Shown: in pieces, positions 19,414 through 29,285 of the stretch
How the letters are laid out: the number at the start of each line of letters is the position of its first letter
Numbering within the stretch: position 1 is the stretch's first letter
Assembly: GCF_001320245.1 (NCBI RefSeq)
Contig: NZ_BCBA01000005.1
Span: 102,290 to 166,289 of the forward strand
Source: Pseudomonas sp. NBRC 111124
GTDB lineage: Bacteria > Pseudomonadota > Gammaproteobacteria > Pseudomonadales > Pseudomonadaceae
DNA: 64,000 nucleotides
Direction of reading: 5' to 3'
The notes under the pieces: generated by a model
What the model was told of the DNA's origin: nothing
Seen by the model: only the letters and a program-made list of their open reading frames with translations
Databases searched by the model: none
Translations under genes and position numbers: made by a program

Positions 19414-20661
19414 ATGAACGCTTTCAACTACCGCGACGGTGAACTGTTCGCGGAAGGCGTGTCCCTGTCGGCCATCGCCGAACGGTTTGGCACCCCGACC
19501 TACGTGTACTCGCGCGCTCACATCGAAGCCCAGTACCGCAGCTACACCGACGCCCTGCAAGGCACCGATCACCTGGTGTGCTTCGCCGTAAAGGCCAACT
19601 CAAACCTCGGTGTGCTGAACGTCCTGGCGCGCCTGGGCGCGGGCTTCGACATCGTCTCCGGCGGTGAGCTGGAGCGTGTGTTGGCCGCTGGCGGGCGTGC
19701 CGATCGCGTGGTGTTCTCCGGTGTCGGCAAGACCCGCGAAGACATGCGCCGCGCCCTGGAAGTCGGTGTGCACTGCTTCAACGTCGAATCCACCGACGAG
19801 CTCGAGCGTCTGCAAGTGGTGGCCGCCGAGATGGGCAAGGTTGCCCCGATCTCGCTACGCGTGAACCCGGACGTCGATGCCGGCACCCACCCGTACATCT
19901 CCACCGGCCTCAAAGAAAACAAGTTCGGCATCGCCATCGCCGACGCCGAAGCCATCTACGTACGCGCCGCACAGCTGCCGAACCTGGATGTGGTCGGTGT
20001 CGACTGCCACATCGGCTCGCAGCTGACCACCGTCGACCCGTTCCTCGATGCCCTCGACCGCCTGCTCGCCTTGGTCGACCGCTTGGCCGAGTGCGGCATC
20101 CACCTGCGCCACCTGGACCTGGGCGGCGGCGTTGGCGTGCGCTATCGCGACGAAGAGCCGCCACTGGTCGCCGATTACATCAAGGCCATCCGCGAGCGCG
20201 TCGGCACCCGTGACCTGGCCCTGGTTTTCGAGCCAGGCCGCTACATCGTGGCCAATGCCGGTGCCCTGCTGACCCGCGTGGAATACCTCAAGCACACCGA
20301 ACACAAAGACTTCGCCATCATCGACGCGGCGATGAACGACCTGATCCGCCCGGCCCTGTACCAGGCCTGGATGGGTGTCAGCGCAGTTGCCCCACGCGAA
20401 GGCGAAGGCCGTGCCTACGACCTGGTCGGCCCGATCTGCGAAACCGGCGATTTCCTCGCCAAGGACCGCGTGCTGAACCTGGCCGAAGGTGATCTGCTGG
20501 CCGTGCAGTCGGCGGGCGCCTATGGTTTCGTCATGAGCTCCAACTACAACACCCGTGGGCGTTGCGCGGAAATCCTGGTCGACGGTGACCAGGCTTTCGA
20601 AGTCCGCCGCCGCGAGACCATCGCCGAACTGTACGCTGGCGAAAGCCTGCTGCCGGAGTGA
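19414..20661 (+). CDS. lysA: Diaminopimelate decarboxylase
   Basis: A 415-residue PLP enzyme converting meso-diaminopimelate to lysine. The PLP lysine is K60 in [10 protein letters not shown]. Further on are H-I-G-S-Q, the phosphate-binding L-D-L-G-G-G-V-G-V and the active-site C-E-T-G-D-F motif (from the partner subunit). AAGGA precedes the ATG. It lies between lppL and dapF, so two enzymes acting on the same diaminopimelate pool are produced together. Length is normal for the family. Confidence 0.97.
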   Translation: MNAFNYRDGELFAEGVSLSAIAERFGTPTYVYSRAHIEAQYRSYTDALQGTDHLVCFAVKANSNLGVLNVLARLGAGFDIVSGGELERVLAAGGRADRVVFSGVGKTREDMRRALEVGVHCFNVESTDELERLQVVAAEMGKVAPISLRVNPDVDAGTHPYISTGLKENKFGIAIADAEAIYVRAAQLPNLDVVGVDCHIGSQLTTVDPFLDALDRLLALVDRLAECGIHLRHLDLGGGVGVRYRDEEPPLVADYIKAIRERVGTRDLALVFEPGRYIVANAGALLTRVEYLKHTEHKDFAIIDAAMNDLIRPALYQAWMGVSAVAPREGEGRAYDLVGPICETGDFLAKDRVLNLAEGDLLAVQSAGAYGFVMSSNYNTRGRCAEILVDGDQAFEVRRRETIAELYAGESLLPE

Positions 20662-20665
20662 ACCC

Positions 20666-21496
20666 ATGCTGCTGCGCTTTACCAAGATGCATGGGCTGGG
20701 CAACGACTTCATGGTCCTCGACCTGGTCAGCCAGCACGCGCACATCCAGCCCAAGCACGCCAAGCAATGGGGTGACCGCCACACCGGTATCGGCTTCGAC
20801 CAGCTGCTGATCGTCGAGGCACCGAGCAACCCGGAAGTAGACTTCCGCTACCGGATCTTCAATGCCGACGGTTCCGAAGTCGAGCAGTGCGGCAACGGTG
20901 CGCGCTGCTTCGCCCGCTTCGTGCTGGACAAGCGCCTGACCGCGAAGAAGCGCATCCGCGTGGAAACCAAGGGCGGCATCATCGAGCTGGACGTGCAGAA
21001 CGACGGCCAGGTGTGTGTCGACATGGGCCCGCCGCGCTTCATCCCGGCAGACATCCCATTCATTGCCGACGAGCAGGCGTTGAACTACCCGCTGGAAGTC
21101 GACGGCCAGGTGCATTCGATTGCCGCCGTGTCCATGGGCAACCCGCATGCCGTGCTGCGCGTCGATGACGTGCACACTGCGCCGGTGCATGAACTGGGCC
21201 CGAAAATCGAAAATCACCCACGCTTCCCGCAGCGGGTGAATGCCGGTTTCCTTCAGGTCATCGACCGCCATCGCGCCAACCTGCGAGTATGGGAGCGTGG
21301 CGCCGGTGAAACCCAGGCCTGTGGCACCGGCGCTTGCGCCGCGGCCGTGGCCGCCATCAGTCAGGGCTGGATGGACTCTCCGGTGTCTCTCGACCTGCCG
21401 GGTGGCCGCCTGAACATCGAATGGGCCGGCCCCGGCAAGCCCGTGTTGATGACCGGCCCCGCCGTGCGCGTCTTCGAAGGACAGGTTCGTCTCTAA
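20666..21496 (+). CDS. dapF: Diaminopimelate epimerase
   Basis: A 276-residue enzyme converting LL- to meso-diaminopimelate for lysine and peptidoglycan synthesis. It starts [15 protein letters not shown]. Both catalytic cysteines are present, in [14 protein letters not shown] and in [11 protein letters not shown]. The ATG is four bases after the lysA stop, and a longer open frame begins inside lysA and is discarded. It forms an operon with lysA and the downstream DUF484 and xerC genes, an arrangement also known in enterobacteria (dapF-yigA-xerC). Confidence 0.97.
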   Translation: MLLRFTKMHGLGNDFMVLDLVSQHAHIQPKHAKQWGDRHTGIGFDQLLIVEAPSNPEVDFRYRIFNADGSEVEQCGNGARCFARFVLDKRLTAKKRIRVETKGGIIELDVQNDGQVCVDMGPPRFIPADIPFIADEQALNYPLEVDGQVHSIAAVSMGNPHAVLRVDDVHTAPVHELGPKIENHPRFPQRVNAGFLQVIDRHRANLRVWERGAGETQACGTGACAAAVAAISQGWMDSPVSLDLPGGRLNIEWAGPGKPVLMTGPAVRVFEGQVRL

Positions 21497-21509
21497 GCGA
21501 GTAACCGCC

Positions 21510-22214
21510 ATGACTGATCAGCCAGTACCCCAGCAGCCTGACGAGCTCGATGCCGAAACGGTGGTCGCCTACCTGCGCGCCCACCCCACTTTCTTCGCCG
21601 AGCACGACGAGTTGCTGATCGAGCAACGCATCCCCCATCAGCGCGGCGACAGCGTTTCGCTGGTGGAGCGCCAGCTCAAGCTGCTGCGCGACCGCAACAT
21701 CGAGATGCGCCATCGCCTGTCGCAACTGATGGACGTGGCCCGTGACAACGACCGGCTGTTCGACAAGACCCGCCGGCTGATCCTCGACTTGCTCGATGCC
21801 GGTAATCTGGAAGAAGTGGTGATGGCTGTCGAAGACAGCCTGCGCCAGGAATTCCAGGTGCCTTTCGTCAGCCTGATCCTGTTCGGTGACAACGCAGCGC
21901 CCGTCGGCCGTTGGGTCAGCAATGCCGAAGCCCAGCAAGCCATCGGTGGCCTGCTCGGCGGCGGCAAGACTGTGAGCGGCAATCTGCGCGAACACGAACT
22001 GGCCTTCCTGTTCGGCAAGGAACAGCAGCAGGAAGTCGGCTCCAGTGCGGTTGCAGCACTCGAATACCAAGGGCTACATGGCGTGCTGGCGATCGGCAGC
22101 CGCGACCCGCAGCACTACAAGAGCAGCGTCGGCACCTTGTTCCTCGGCTATATCGCCGAAGTGCTCGGCCGCGTAGTGCCGCGCGTGACCCAGACCCTGC
22201 GTCCGGTGCGCTGA
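21510..22214 (+). CDS. DUF484 family (YigA-like) protein
   Basis: A 234-residue cytoplasmic protein. An N-terminal segment contains [19 protein letters not shown], the typical opening of DUF484. A coiled-coil stretch ([18 protein letters not shown]) and a GAF-like domain to the end follow ([17 protein letters not shown]). It sits between dapF and xerC, its conserved location, and its TGA overlaps the xerC ATG by one base. The biological role is not known. Confidence 0.92.
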   Translation: MTDQPVPQQPDELDAETVVAYLRAHPTFFAEHDELLIEQRIPHQRGDSVSLVERQLKLLRDRNIEMRHRLSQLMDVARDNDRLFDKTRRLILDLLDAGNLEEVVMAVEDSLRQEFQVPFVSLILFGDNAAPVGRWVSNAEAQQAIGGLLGGGKTVSGNLREHELAFLFGKEQQQEVGSSAVAALEYQGLHGVLAIGSRDPQHYKSSVGTLFLGYIAEVLGRVVPRVTQTLRPVR

Positions 22215-23113
22215 TGGAACGCCAGCTGGAGGCTTATTGCGCACACCTGCGCAACGAGCGCCAGGTGTCGGAACACACCCTCCTAGCCTACCGCCGCGAC
22301 CTCGACAAGGTCATCGAATACTGCAACAGCCAAGGCATCGCGGGCTGGGACGCGCTGCAGATCCAGCAACTGCGCCAGCTGATCGCTCGCCTGCACCATC
22401 ATGGCCAGTCCTCGCGCAGCCTGGCGCGATTGTTGTCGGCAGTACGCGGTCTATACCGCTACCTCAACCGCGAAGGCTTGTGCCAGCATGACCCGGCCTC
22501 CGGCCTGAGCGCGCCCAAGGGCGAACGCCGGCTGCCCAAGGTGCTGGACACCGACCGCGCCCTGCAGCTGCTCGATGGCGGCGTCGACGACGACTTCATC
22601 GCCCGGCGCGACCAGGCCATCCTCGAGCTTTTCTATTCCTCCGGCCTGCGCCTGTCCGAGCTGAACAACCTTGACCTCGAGCAGCTCGACCTGGCCGCAG
22701 GCTTGGTGCAGGTGCTTGGCAAGGGCAGCAAGACCCGCGTGCTGCCGGTCGGCCGCAAGGCCCGTGAGGCCTTGCAGGCCTGGTTCAAACTGCGAGGCAT
22801 CGGCGGCCCCCGCGACAGTGCGGTGTTCATCACCCGCCAAGGCAATCGCATGAGCCCGCGAGCCATCCAGCTGCGGGTCAAGACGGCCGGCGAGCGCGAG
22901 CTGGGCCAGCACCTGCATCCGCACATGCTTCGCCATTCCTTCGCCAGCCATGTGCTGGAATCGTCTCAGGACCTGCGTGCGGTGCAGGAAATGCTCGGCC
23001 ATGCCGACATCAGCACCACGCAGATCTACACCCACCTGGACTTCCAGCACCTGGCCGCGGTGTACGACAGCGCCCACCCTCGGGCCAAACGCAGCAAAGG
23101 CACAGACTCATGA
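22214..23113 (+). CDS. xerC: XerC tyrosine recombinase
   Basis: A 299-residue site-specific recombinase that with XerD resolves chromosome dimers at dif. It has an N-terminal SAM-like domain ([19 protein letters not shown]). The C-terminal catalytic domain carries the first Arg in S-S-G-L-R-L-S-E-L and [25 protein letters not shown] supplies the nucleophilic Tyr. No phage or integron features are nearby, and the dapF-DUF484-xerC order identifies it as the housekeeping enzyme (called Sss in Pseudomonas). Its stop overlaps the next gene's ATG (ATGA). Confidence 0.96.
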   Translation: MERQLEAYCAHLRNERQVSEHTLLAYRRDLDKVIEYCNSQGIAGWDALQIQQLRQLIARLHHHGQSSRSLARLLSAVRGLYRYLNREGLCQHDPASGLSAPKGERRLPKVLDTDRALQLLDGGVDDDFIARRDQAILELFYSSGLRLSELNNLDLEQLDLAAGLVQVLGKGSKTRVLPVGRKAREALQAWFKLRGIGGPRDSAVFITRQGNRMSPRAIQLRVKTAGERELGQHLHPHMLRHSFASHVLESSQDLRAVQEMLGHADISTTQIYTHLDFQHLAAVYDSAHPRAKRSKGTDS

Positions 23114-23805
23114 GCATCAAGCTGATCACCTTCGACCTCGACGACACCTTGTGGGACACCGCGCCCGTGATTGCCAGTGCCGAGGTCGTGCTGCGCGACT
23201 GGCTCGAAGCCAACGCACCGATCCTCGGCGGCGTCCCGGTGGAGCACCTGTTTGCCATTCGCGAACGCCTGGTGCAGGCCGAGCCGGGCCTCAAGCACCG
23301 CATCAGTGCTCTGCGCCGGCGCGTGCTGTTCCATGCCCTGGAAGAAGTCGGCTACGGCGAGAAGCAGGCGCAGGCGCTGGCCAACGAGGGCTTTGAAGTA
23401 TTCCTGCACGCCCGCCACCAGATCGAGGTGTTCCCTGAGGTACAGCCGGTGCTGGAGATCCTGCGCCGTCACTACACCCTGGGCGTGGTCACCAACGGCA
23501 ACGCCGATATCCGCCGTCTGGGGCTGGCGGACTATTTCCGCTTTGCCCTGTGCGCCGAGGACCTGGGCATCGGCAAGCCGGATCCCGCACCGTTCATGGA
23601 AGCCCTCAAACGTGGCGAGGTTGAAGCCAGTGCGGCGGTGCACATCGGTGACCACCCAGGCGATGACATCGCCGGGGCCCAGCGCGCCGGTTTGCGTGCG
23701 GTATGGTTCAACCCGCAGGGCAAGGCTTGGGCGGGTGAGCGTGCACCGGATGCGGAGATCCAGCGCCTTTCGCAGCTACCAGACATTCTGGCATCCTGGC
23801 GCTGA
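23110..23805 (+). CDS. HAD-superfamily hydrolase (YigB-like)
   Basis: A 231-residue HAD phosphatase. Motif I is [10 protein letters not shown] at residues 8-17, motif II is V-V-T-N-G-N-A, and motif III/IV is G-K-P-D-P-A-P-F followed by [13 protein letters not shown]. The helical cap lies between motifs I and II. A four-base overlap with xerC suggests coupling. In E. coli the equivalent neighbour YigB dephosphorylates FMN, but the substrate cannot be fixed from sequence here. It is the last gene before a bidirectional terminator. Confidence 0.92.
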   Translation: MSIKLITFDLDDTLWDTAPVIASAEVVLRDWLEANAPILGGVPVEHLFAIRERLVQAEPGLKHRISALRRRVLFHALEEVGYGEKQAQALANEGFEVFLHARHQIEVFPEVQPVLEILRRHYTLGVVTNGNADIRRLGLADYFRFALCAEDLGIGKPDPAPFMEALKRGEVEASAAVHIGDHPGDDIAGAQRAGLRAVWFNPQGKAWAGERAPDAEIQRLSQLPDILASWR

Positions 23806-23817
23806 CTGACAGGCACA

Positions 23818-23848
23818 AAAAAGCCCGCAGCGACGGCGGGCTCTTTTG
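23818..23848. terminator. Bidirectional terminator between the HAD gene and sutA
   Basis: An AGCCCGC/GCGGGCT stem with a seven-base loop is followed by CTTTTGC on the plus strand. A run of six As precedes it, giving a U-tract on the minus strand. It serves both convergent genes. Confidence 0.88.
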
Positions 23849-23859
23849 CATTCAGCCAC

Positions 23860-24189
23860 TCAGATAGGGCGGCTGCCGTACTTGTTGTCCGGCTTCTTGG
23901 GCGGGTCGGCGACCACGTTGGCCTCGACTTCCTGCACCTTGCCACCGCGCGAAAGAAACTCTTCCATCGCCTTGGCCAGGGCATCACGCTCCTTTTGCTT
24001 GGCTTCCATGCTCGGCATCTCGTCTACCGAGACAGCGGCCTTGGATTTGCCCTTGGCAGTCGGTGCCGGGCTGCTGTCATCATCGCCAGCATCTTCCGCG
24101 ACATCGTCAGCTGCCGCTTCGAGGCCCTCATCAGCCTCGTCTTCGTCGCCTACTTCGAGGTCATCATTTTCCAGATCGTCGTCGCTCAT
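23860..24189 (-). CDS. sutA: SutA, RNA-polymerase-binding acidic regulator
   Basis: A 109-residue protein. Residues 1-45 are almost entirely Asp, Glu, Ala and Leu (starts M-S-D-D-D-L-E-N-D-D-L-E). A Lys-containing helix follows (M-E-A-K-Q-K-E-R-D-A-L-A-K-A-M-E-E-F-L), and the end is N-K-Y-G-S-R-P-I. This matches SutA of P. aeruginosa (about 105 residues), a small protein that binds RNA polymerase and raises transcription of ribosomal and housekeeping genes in slow-growing cells. Its place next to glnK-amtB also matches. It has a long upstream region (see 24190-24617). Confidence 0.85.
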   Translation of the reverse strand: MSDDDLENDDLEVGDEDEADEGLEAAADDVAEDAGDDDSSPAPTAKGKSKAAVSVDEMPSMEAKQKERDALAKAMEEFLSRGGKVQEVEANVVADPPKKPDNKYGSRPI

Positions 24190-24617
24190 GTTCTACCTCA
24201 TGACTTGCGAAAAGCAGGTTAGTTATAGACCAGTGCAGCCGTAGACCGGCAGCCACCAGTGAAAATTCAACTGGCCGTGGGTTAGGCCACTGCCCTTGGG
24301 TCGGCGCTCCTGATGGGAGGCGGCACCCAGCAGGTCCTGCTCCTGGCAGGACCTGACAAATCCTTGAACCCTGCTGGCCGCACGCTAATGGCAAGCCTAG
24401 CAAAGGCTGGTAAAGCGTGCGGACTACTCGTCAAACACCCTTTGGCGCGCATTCTAGCGTGCTCGTGGAAAAAGCAAAGCACCATAAACGCCGCAAAAGT
24501 TGTAAGTTTTTGGCCTACGTCGCGAACGTGAGTGATAAACCGTTTGCCATGCAGGAAATGGTAAAAAAAAGGCAAAAAAATGCCCGGCGAACCGGGCAAG
24601 TTTTTCCAGCGTCGCGC
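24190..24617. other. 428-base gap between sutA and amtB with hairpins
   Basis: No gene is seen. The gap holds a 10-bp hairpin (CAGGTCCTGC at 24331-24340 with GCAGGACCTG at 24346-24355). It also holds a larger stem CCGCACGCT/AGCGTGCGG (24378-24386 with 24414-24422) that encloses an inner AGCC/GGCT stem. The amtB terminator lies near 24,580. It could be a structured sutA leader or an unannotated small RNA. Confidence 0.5.
24574..24606. terminator. Terminator of the glnK-amtB operon
   Basis: A TGCCCGG/CCGGGCA stem over CGAA is flanked by seven As on one side and AGTTTTT on the other. It lies 12 bases past the amtB stop and works in both directions on paper. Confidence 0.9.
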
Positions 24618-25952
24618 TTACAGGTTGTAGCCGCGTTCGTTGTGTTGAGCCAGGTCAAGGCCGACCGACTCTTCTTCTTCGTTGACCCGCAGGCCCATCA
24701 CCACATCCAGCACCTTGAGGATCACGTAGGTGACGATAGCGGTGTAGACGACGGTGAAGATCACACCTTTGGCCTGGATCCAGACCTGGGCACCGATGTC
24801 GGTGACCGCGCCGAAGCCGCCCAAGGCCGGTGCCGCGAACACGCCGGTCAGGATGGCGCCGATGATGCCGCCGACGCCGTGTACGCCGAAGGCGTCGAGC
24901 GAGTCGTCATAACCCAGCTTGCGTTTGAGGGTGGTGGCGCAGAAGTAGCAGATCACGCCCGAGGCCAAGCCGATCACCAGAGCGCCCATAGGGCCCACGG
25001 TACCAGCGGCCGGTGTGATCGCGACCAGGCCGGCAACCACACCCGAGGCGATGCCCAGGGCACTTGGCTTGCCGTGGAAGACCCACTCGGCGAACATCCA
25101 GCCCAGCGCAGCGGCGGCAGTGGCGATCTGGGTCACCAGCATGGCCATGCCCGCAGTGCCATTGGCGGCGGCGGCGGAACCGGCGTTGAAGCCGAACCAG
25201 CCGATCCACAGCATGGCCGCGCCCATCAGGGTATAGCCCAGGTTGTGCGGGGCCATCGGGGTGGTCGGATAGCCTTTGCGCTTGCCCATGACCAGGCAGC
25301 AGACCAGGCCTGCGATACCGGCGTTGATGTGCACCACGGTGCCGCCAGCGAAGTCGAGCACGCCCCAGTCCCACAGCAACGCGCCGTCACCACTCCAGAC
25401 CATGTGCGCGATGGGTGCGTACACCAGGGTGAACCAGATACCCATGAACACCAGCATTGCCGAGAATTTCATGCGCTCGGCAAAGGCACCGACGATCAGC
25501 GCCGGGGTAATGATGGCGAAGGTCATCTGGAAGGTGATGAACACTGCCTCAGGGAACAGTGCGGTGGCCGACGTCAGGTTGGCCGGCGCGACGCCGCTCA
25601 GGAACGCCTTGGAGAACCCGCCGACGAAGGAATTGAAGTTGAGCACGCCCTTTTCCATACCGGTGGTATCGAAGGCCATGCTGTAGCCATAAATGACCCA
25701 GAGAATGCTGATCAGACCCGTGATGGCGAAGCACTGCATCATCACCGACAGTACGTTCTTGGAACGCACCATGCCGCCGTAGAAAAGGGCCAGACCCGGA
25801 ATGGTCATGAACAGCACCAGCGCTGTCGAGGTGAGCATCCAGGCGGTGTCGCCGGAGTTCAGCGCTGGGGCAGCTGCTTCCTCTGCCAGGGCAAGCCCGG
25901 GCATTACGAGGGACAATAGGGCTCCTAGCCCTGCGATCTTACGCAGAGTCAT
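24618..25952 (-). CDS. amtB: AmtB ammonium transporter
   Basis: A 444-residue inner-membrane ammonia/ammonium channel. Residues 1-23 are a cleavable signal peptide (M-T-L-R-K-I-A-G-L-G-A-L-L-S-L-V). Eleven membrane segments follow, with the family motifs F-Y-G-G-M-V-R-S-K-N and D-F-A-G-G-T-V-V-H-I-N-A-G-I, the latter containing one of the pore histidines. F-G-V-H-G-V-G-G contains the other. It is 47 bases downstream of glnK and surely co-transcribed. GlnK plugs the channel when nitrogen is plentiful. The signal peptide and length match the E. coli and Pseudomonas proteins. Confidence 0.96.
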   Translation of the reverse strand: MTLRKIAGLGALLSLVMPGLALAEEAAAPALNSGDTAWMLTSTALVLFMTIPGLALFYGGMVRSKNVLSVMMQCFAITGLISILWVIYGYSMAFDTTGMEKGVLNFNSFVGGFSKAFLSGVAPANLTSATALFPEAVFITFQMTFAIITPALIVGAFAERMKFSAMLVFMGIWFTLVYAPIAHMVWSGDGALLWDWGVLDFAGGTVVHINAGIAGLVCCLVMGKRKGYPTTPMAPHNLGYTLMGAAMLWIGWFGFNAGSAAAANGTAGMAMLVTQIATAAAALGWMFAEWVFHGKPSALGIASGVVAGLVAITPAAGTVGPMGALVIGLASGVICYFCATTLKRKLGYDDSLDAFGVHGVGGIIGAILTGVFAAPALGGFGAVTDIGAQVWIQAKGVIFTVVYTAIVTYVILKVLDVVMGLRVNEEEESVGLDLAQHNERGYNL

Positions 25953-25999
25953 GTTGTTTTCTCCTGGGGCGTTGGGTTTGGTGAGGCTTTTTTCGGCGC

Positions 26000-26714
<715 letters not shown>

Positions 26715-26978
26715 ATGCTCGCGCCCAAAGCCCTTCTCGACGCCCTGAGCGACCAGGCCTCGCGCCTGTTCAGCAGCGATACCACGCAGCCTCGCGCCGA
26801 ACTGGAAAGCCAGTTCAAGGTGCTGATGCAAGGCGCCTTCAGCAAACTGGACCTGGTCAGCCGTGAAGAATTCGACAGCCAGATGGTCGTGCTGGCGCGC
26901 ACCCGTGCCCGCCTCGAGGCCCTGGAGAAGCAAGTCGCCGAGCTGGAAGCGCGGATGGCGCCAGCCGCGCAGGAATAA
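26715..26978 (+). CDS. ubiK: UbiK, accessory factor of ubiquinone biosynthesis (BMFP family)
   Basis: An 87-residue protein starting M-L-A-P-K-A-L-L-D-A-L-S-D-Q-A-S-R-L-F. Its second half is a trimeric-type coiled coil (F-D-S-Q-M-V-V-L-A-R-T-R-A-R-L-E-A-L-E-K-Q-V-A-E-L-E). This is the BMFP/YqiC family, shown in enterobacteria to bind UbiJ and support aerobic ubiquinone synthesis, and earlier described as membrane-fusogenic. It is divergent from glnK and followed by a 41-base gap to the convergent DUF4034 gene. A larger in-frame open frame upstream overlaps glnK and is not real. Confidence 0.9.
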   Translation: MLAPKALLDALSDQASRLFSSDTTQPRAELESQFKVLMQGAFSKLDLVSREEFDSQMVVLARTRARLEALEKQVAELEARMAPAAQE

Positions 26979-27019
26979 CCGTTACGCAAAGACGCTGTGG
27001 CTGCGTTGCACTCCAGGTT

Positions 27020-29032
27020 TCAGGCCGAAGCCCTGTGCTGGCCTGCGGCCTTGGGCGGCAGTTCGCTGGCATGCAGGTCGCCACGGAACAGCGCCGCCCC
27101 GCACACGGTGAATAACGTTTTCACCCGGCTATGCGAGTTGCGAATCTCGGCCTGTATTTCCTCGATCAGCGGATCGCTGGACTGCAACGCAACGGCACGA
27201 TTGGCCCACTCGATTGCTGCATAGCGGCTCTGCTTGCGCGTACCACAACCCTGCATCCAGGCCAGCCCAAGTTCCGCACAGGCACGGGCGGCGATCCAGG
27301 CATCGGGGTGCTCGGCCAGCCCCAGCAGATAGTCGACCGCCTCTACACGCTCCCGCGCATCACCGTACTGGCGCAGCAGGAGGCCTAACTGCAATTGCGC
27401 CTTGGCATGGATTGGCGGATGGCTCAGTGCATCGAGCAACAGCCGCTTGATCGCCAGCACCGCCTTACGGTCCTCCAGCCCTTGCGCAAGGCTCATGCGC
27501 TGGCAAGCCAGGTCGAACTTGGCCAGTGGATGGCCAAACTCCGCCGCCCGCAACAGCCAATGTTCGGCAGCCTTGGCACTGAGGTAATGCGCGGGGGTAC
27601 TGTCCAGCCAGCCACGGTGCAGATCGTACAGTGCGATGGCGGCATCCGGGAGTTTCAGCTCCGCAAAGGCTTCATACAGGAAGTGCGCAGCCTCATGCTG
27701 GCCGGCAGCCCAGAGCAGGCGCGGCACGTCGAGCACCTCGAAGCCCTGCCCCTCGCGCCCGCACTGGCGCTTGACCGCCAGACGCAACCACGTGCTTGCC
27801 TGCTCGGCAGATTGCCCAAAGCCCCACAACCCGAACTGAAGCCCCGCAGCCCGCAGCACGCAGGCCGCCGCCTGGCGACGGTCATCGCTCAGCCGTTCGA
27901 TGACGGTGCGCAAGACCTGCGAATCGTCCTTGGCCTCGTTTAACAGCACCAGGCACACGAGGCTATGGAAGGGCTCGCCAATGGCCGGAACGAAGCCATG
28001 GTCAGGGTAGAGCGCGACACTGTCGACGAAGTCACGCATCGCACCGGCGAAATCACCCATCGAATAGCGCCGCAGGGCGCCACGCCGGGCCAGCAGCGTC
28101 GCGCGCTCCTTGGGCCTGAGCTCACGCTGGGCCCACTGGGCAAAGGTTCTGTGCCAGGTCGCGATCTGTGGCAGTTGCCTGGCATGCGGCAGCCAGAAGG
28201 TGTCTTCCAGGGCCAGCCAGCGGATTGCATTGCGCTGCGCTTCAGGCCAACCCAGGCACAGCGGGCCGTTGGCCAGTGCGTCGACAGCCGCAGCGCTGCC
28301 GCCCCAGCGTGGGGTCAGGTATCTGGCATAGGCCTCGATCGCCTCGAAGCAGCCGGGAAACCATGCCAACGCATGGCGTAGCCAGTAATCCGTGGCGCTT
28401 TCGCGAGGCTCATGCAAGCGTGCGCTCAACCCTGCAGGCAATGTCTGCGGCAGCGCCTGCAAGGGCGTCAGGCCGTATTTGACCAACAGCGGCGCAGCGG
28501 CTTCCTGCACTTCCACATCAGCATGCGCGCTGGGTCGATAGCGCGGCACTTGGCCAGCGAACAACTCGACCAACCAGCCGGGCTCACGCAGGTACGCGCT
28601 GATGTGCAGCATGCCGATCACTGCGGCAACCGGTTGCGCGCTGCGCTCCATAGCGCGCAGGAAATGCGCCGTGCCCTTCTCGCAGGCCTGCTCCGCAGCC
28701 AGTCGGCGTTCTTCGGGAACTGCTTGATGGCCAGCCTGATCACGGATCTGGCAGGCGAGACTGAAGCAGTGAAAGCCCATCACCACATGCGGGTGATAAG
28801 CCTTGGGGCAGGCCTCGATCCAAGTGTTGAGGGTATGCGTCAAGGCCTTGCCGCCCTGCGTATCGCAATCCTGCAAGTAGCCTTGCACTGCGTCCAGGTA
28901 GGCAGCGCACTCACCGGGGGGCGCTTGCCGCCACTGCGCCTGGAGCGCATCGAACAAGCGGGTGAGTTCGGCGTACTGATTGGCCTGCACCCGTTCTCGG
29001 ATCTGCTGGCGGGTGCGATTGAGCATTTGCAC
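27020..29032 (-). CDS. DUF4034-like protein with Sel1-type repeats
   Basis: A 670-residue soluble protein. The first 250 residues resemble DUF4034 (R-E-R-V-Q-A-N-Q-Y-A-E-L-T-R-L-F-D-A-L; H-P-H-V-V-M-G-F-H-C-F). The C-terminal third has helical repeats with A-A-E-F-G-H-P-L-A-K-F-D-L-A and A-R-A-C-A-E-L-G-L-A-W-M-Q-G-C-G, typical of Sel1-like/TPR scaffolds. The start is GTG at 29032, with TAAGG eight bases upstream, or ATG at 29026. There is no signal peptide or membrane segment. The function is unknown. It is a single gene, divergent from comM and convergent with ubiK. Confidence 0.75.
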   Translation of the reverse strand: MQMLNRTRQQIRERVQANQYAELTRLFDALQAQWRQAPPGECAAYLDAVQGYLQDCDTQGGKALTHTLNTWIEACPKAYHPHVVMGFHCFSLACQIRDQAGHQAVPEERRLAAEQACEKGTAHFLRAMERSAQPVAAVIGMLHISAYLREPGWLVELFAGQVPRYRPSAHADVEVQEAAAPLLVKYGLTPLQALPQTLPAGLSARLHEPRESATDYWLRHALAWFPGCFEAIEAYARYLTPRWGGSAAAVDALANGPLCLGWPEAQRNAIRWLALEDTFWLPHARQLPQIATWHRTFAQWAQRELRPKERATLLARRGALRRYSMGDFAGAMRDFVDSVALYPDHGFVPAIGEPFHSLVCLVLLNEAKDDSQVLRTVIERLSDDRRQAAACVLRAAGLQFGLWGFGQSAEQASTWLRLAVKRQCGREGQGFEVLDVPRLLWAAGQHEAAHFLYEAFAELKLPDAAIALYDLHRGWLDSTPAHYLSAKAAEHWLLRAAEFGHPLAKFDLACQRMSLAQGLEDRKAVLAIKRLLLDALSHPPIHAKAQLQLGLLLRQYGDARERVEAVDYLLGLAEHPDAWIAARACAELGLAWMQGCGTRKQSRYAAIEWANRAVALQSSDPLIEEIQAEIRNSHSRVKTLFTVCGAALFRGDLHASELPPKAAGQHRASA

Positions 29033-29285
29033 GGGCAGTACCTTAAGTCCATTTTCAGGGTCGCGTTGCCATCCAATGGCAACAGCTGTTGCACTTGAAC
29101 ACTAAGCCATAGCCGGGCTCTTCGCAAAGAATTGGATCCAGTATTTGTCAGATTGTGTGAAAAGGCAGGAGAAAGACCTGGCATGCAAAACAAAGTCGCA
29201 TTTTTCTTGCGCCAGCGTTGCTGAAACTCACTAGGCTCCGACAGGCCGCAGGAAGCGGCCCTTGATCCAGTAAAAAGGAGCGTCC

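Noticed and set aside
24417..25919. Open frame of 500 codons antisense to amtB
   Set aside because: Its composition (His/Gln/Gly-rich) is typical of antisense reading of a membrane protein gene. No family motifs are present.
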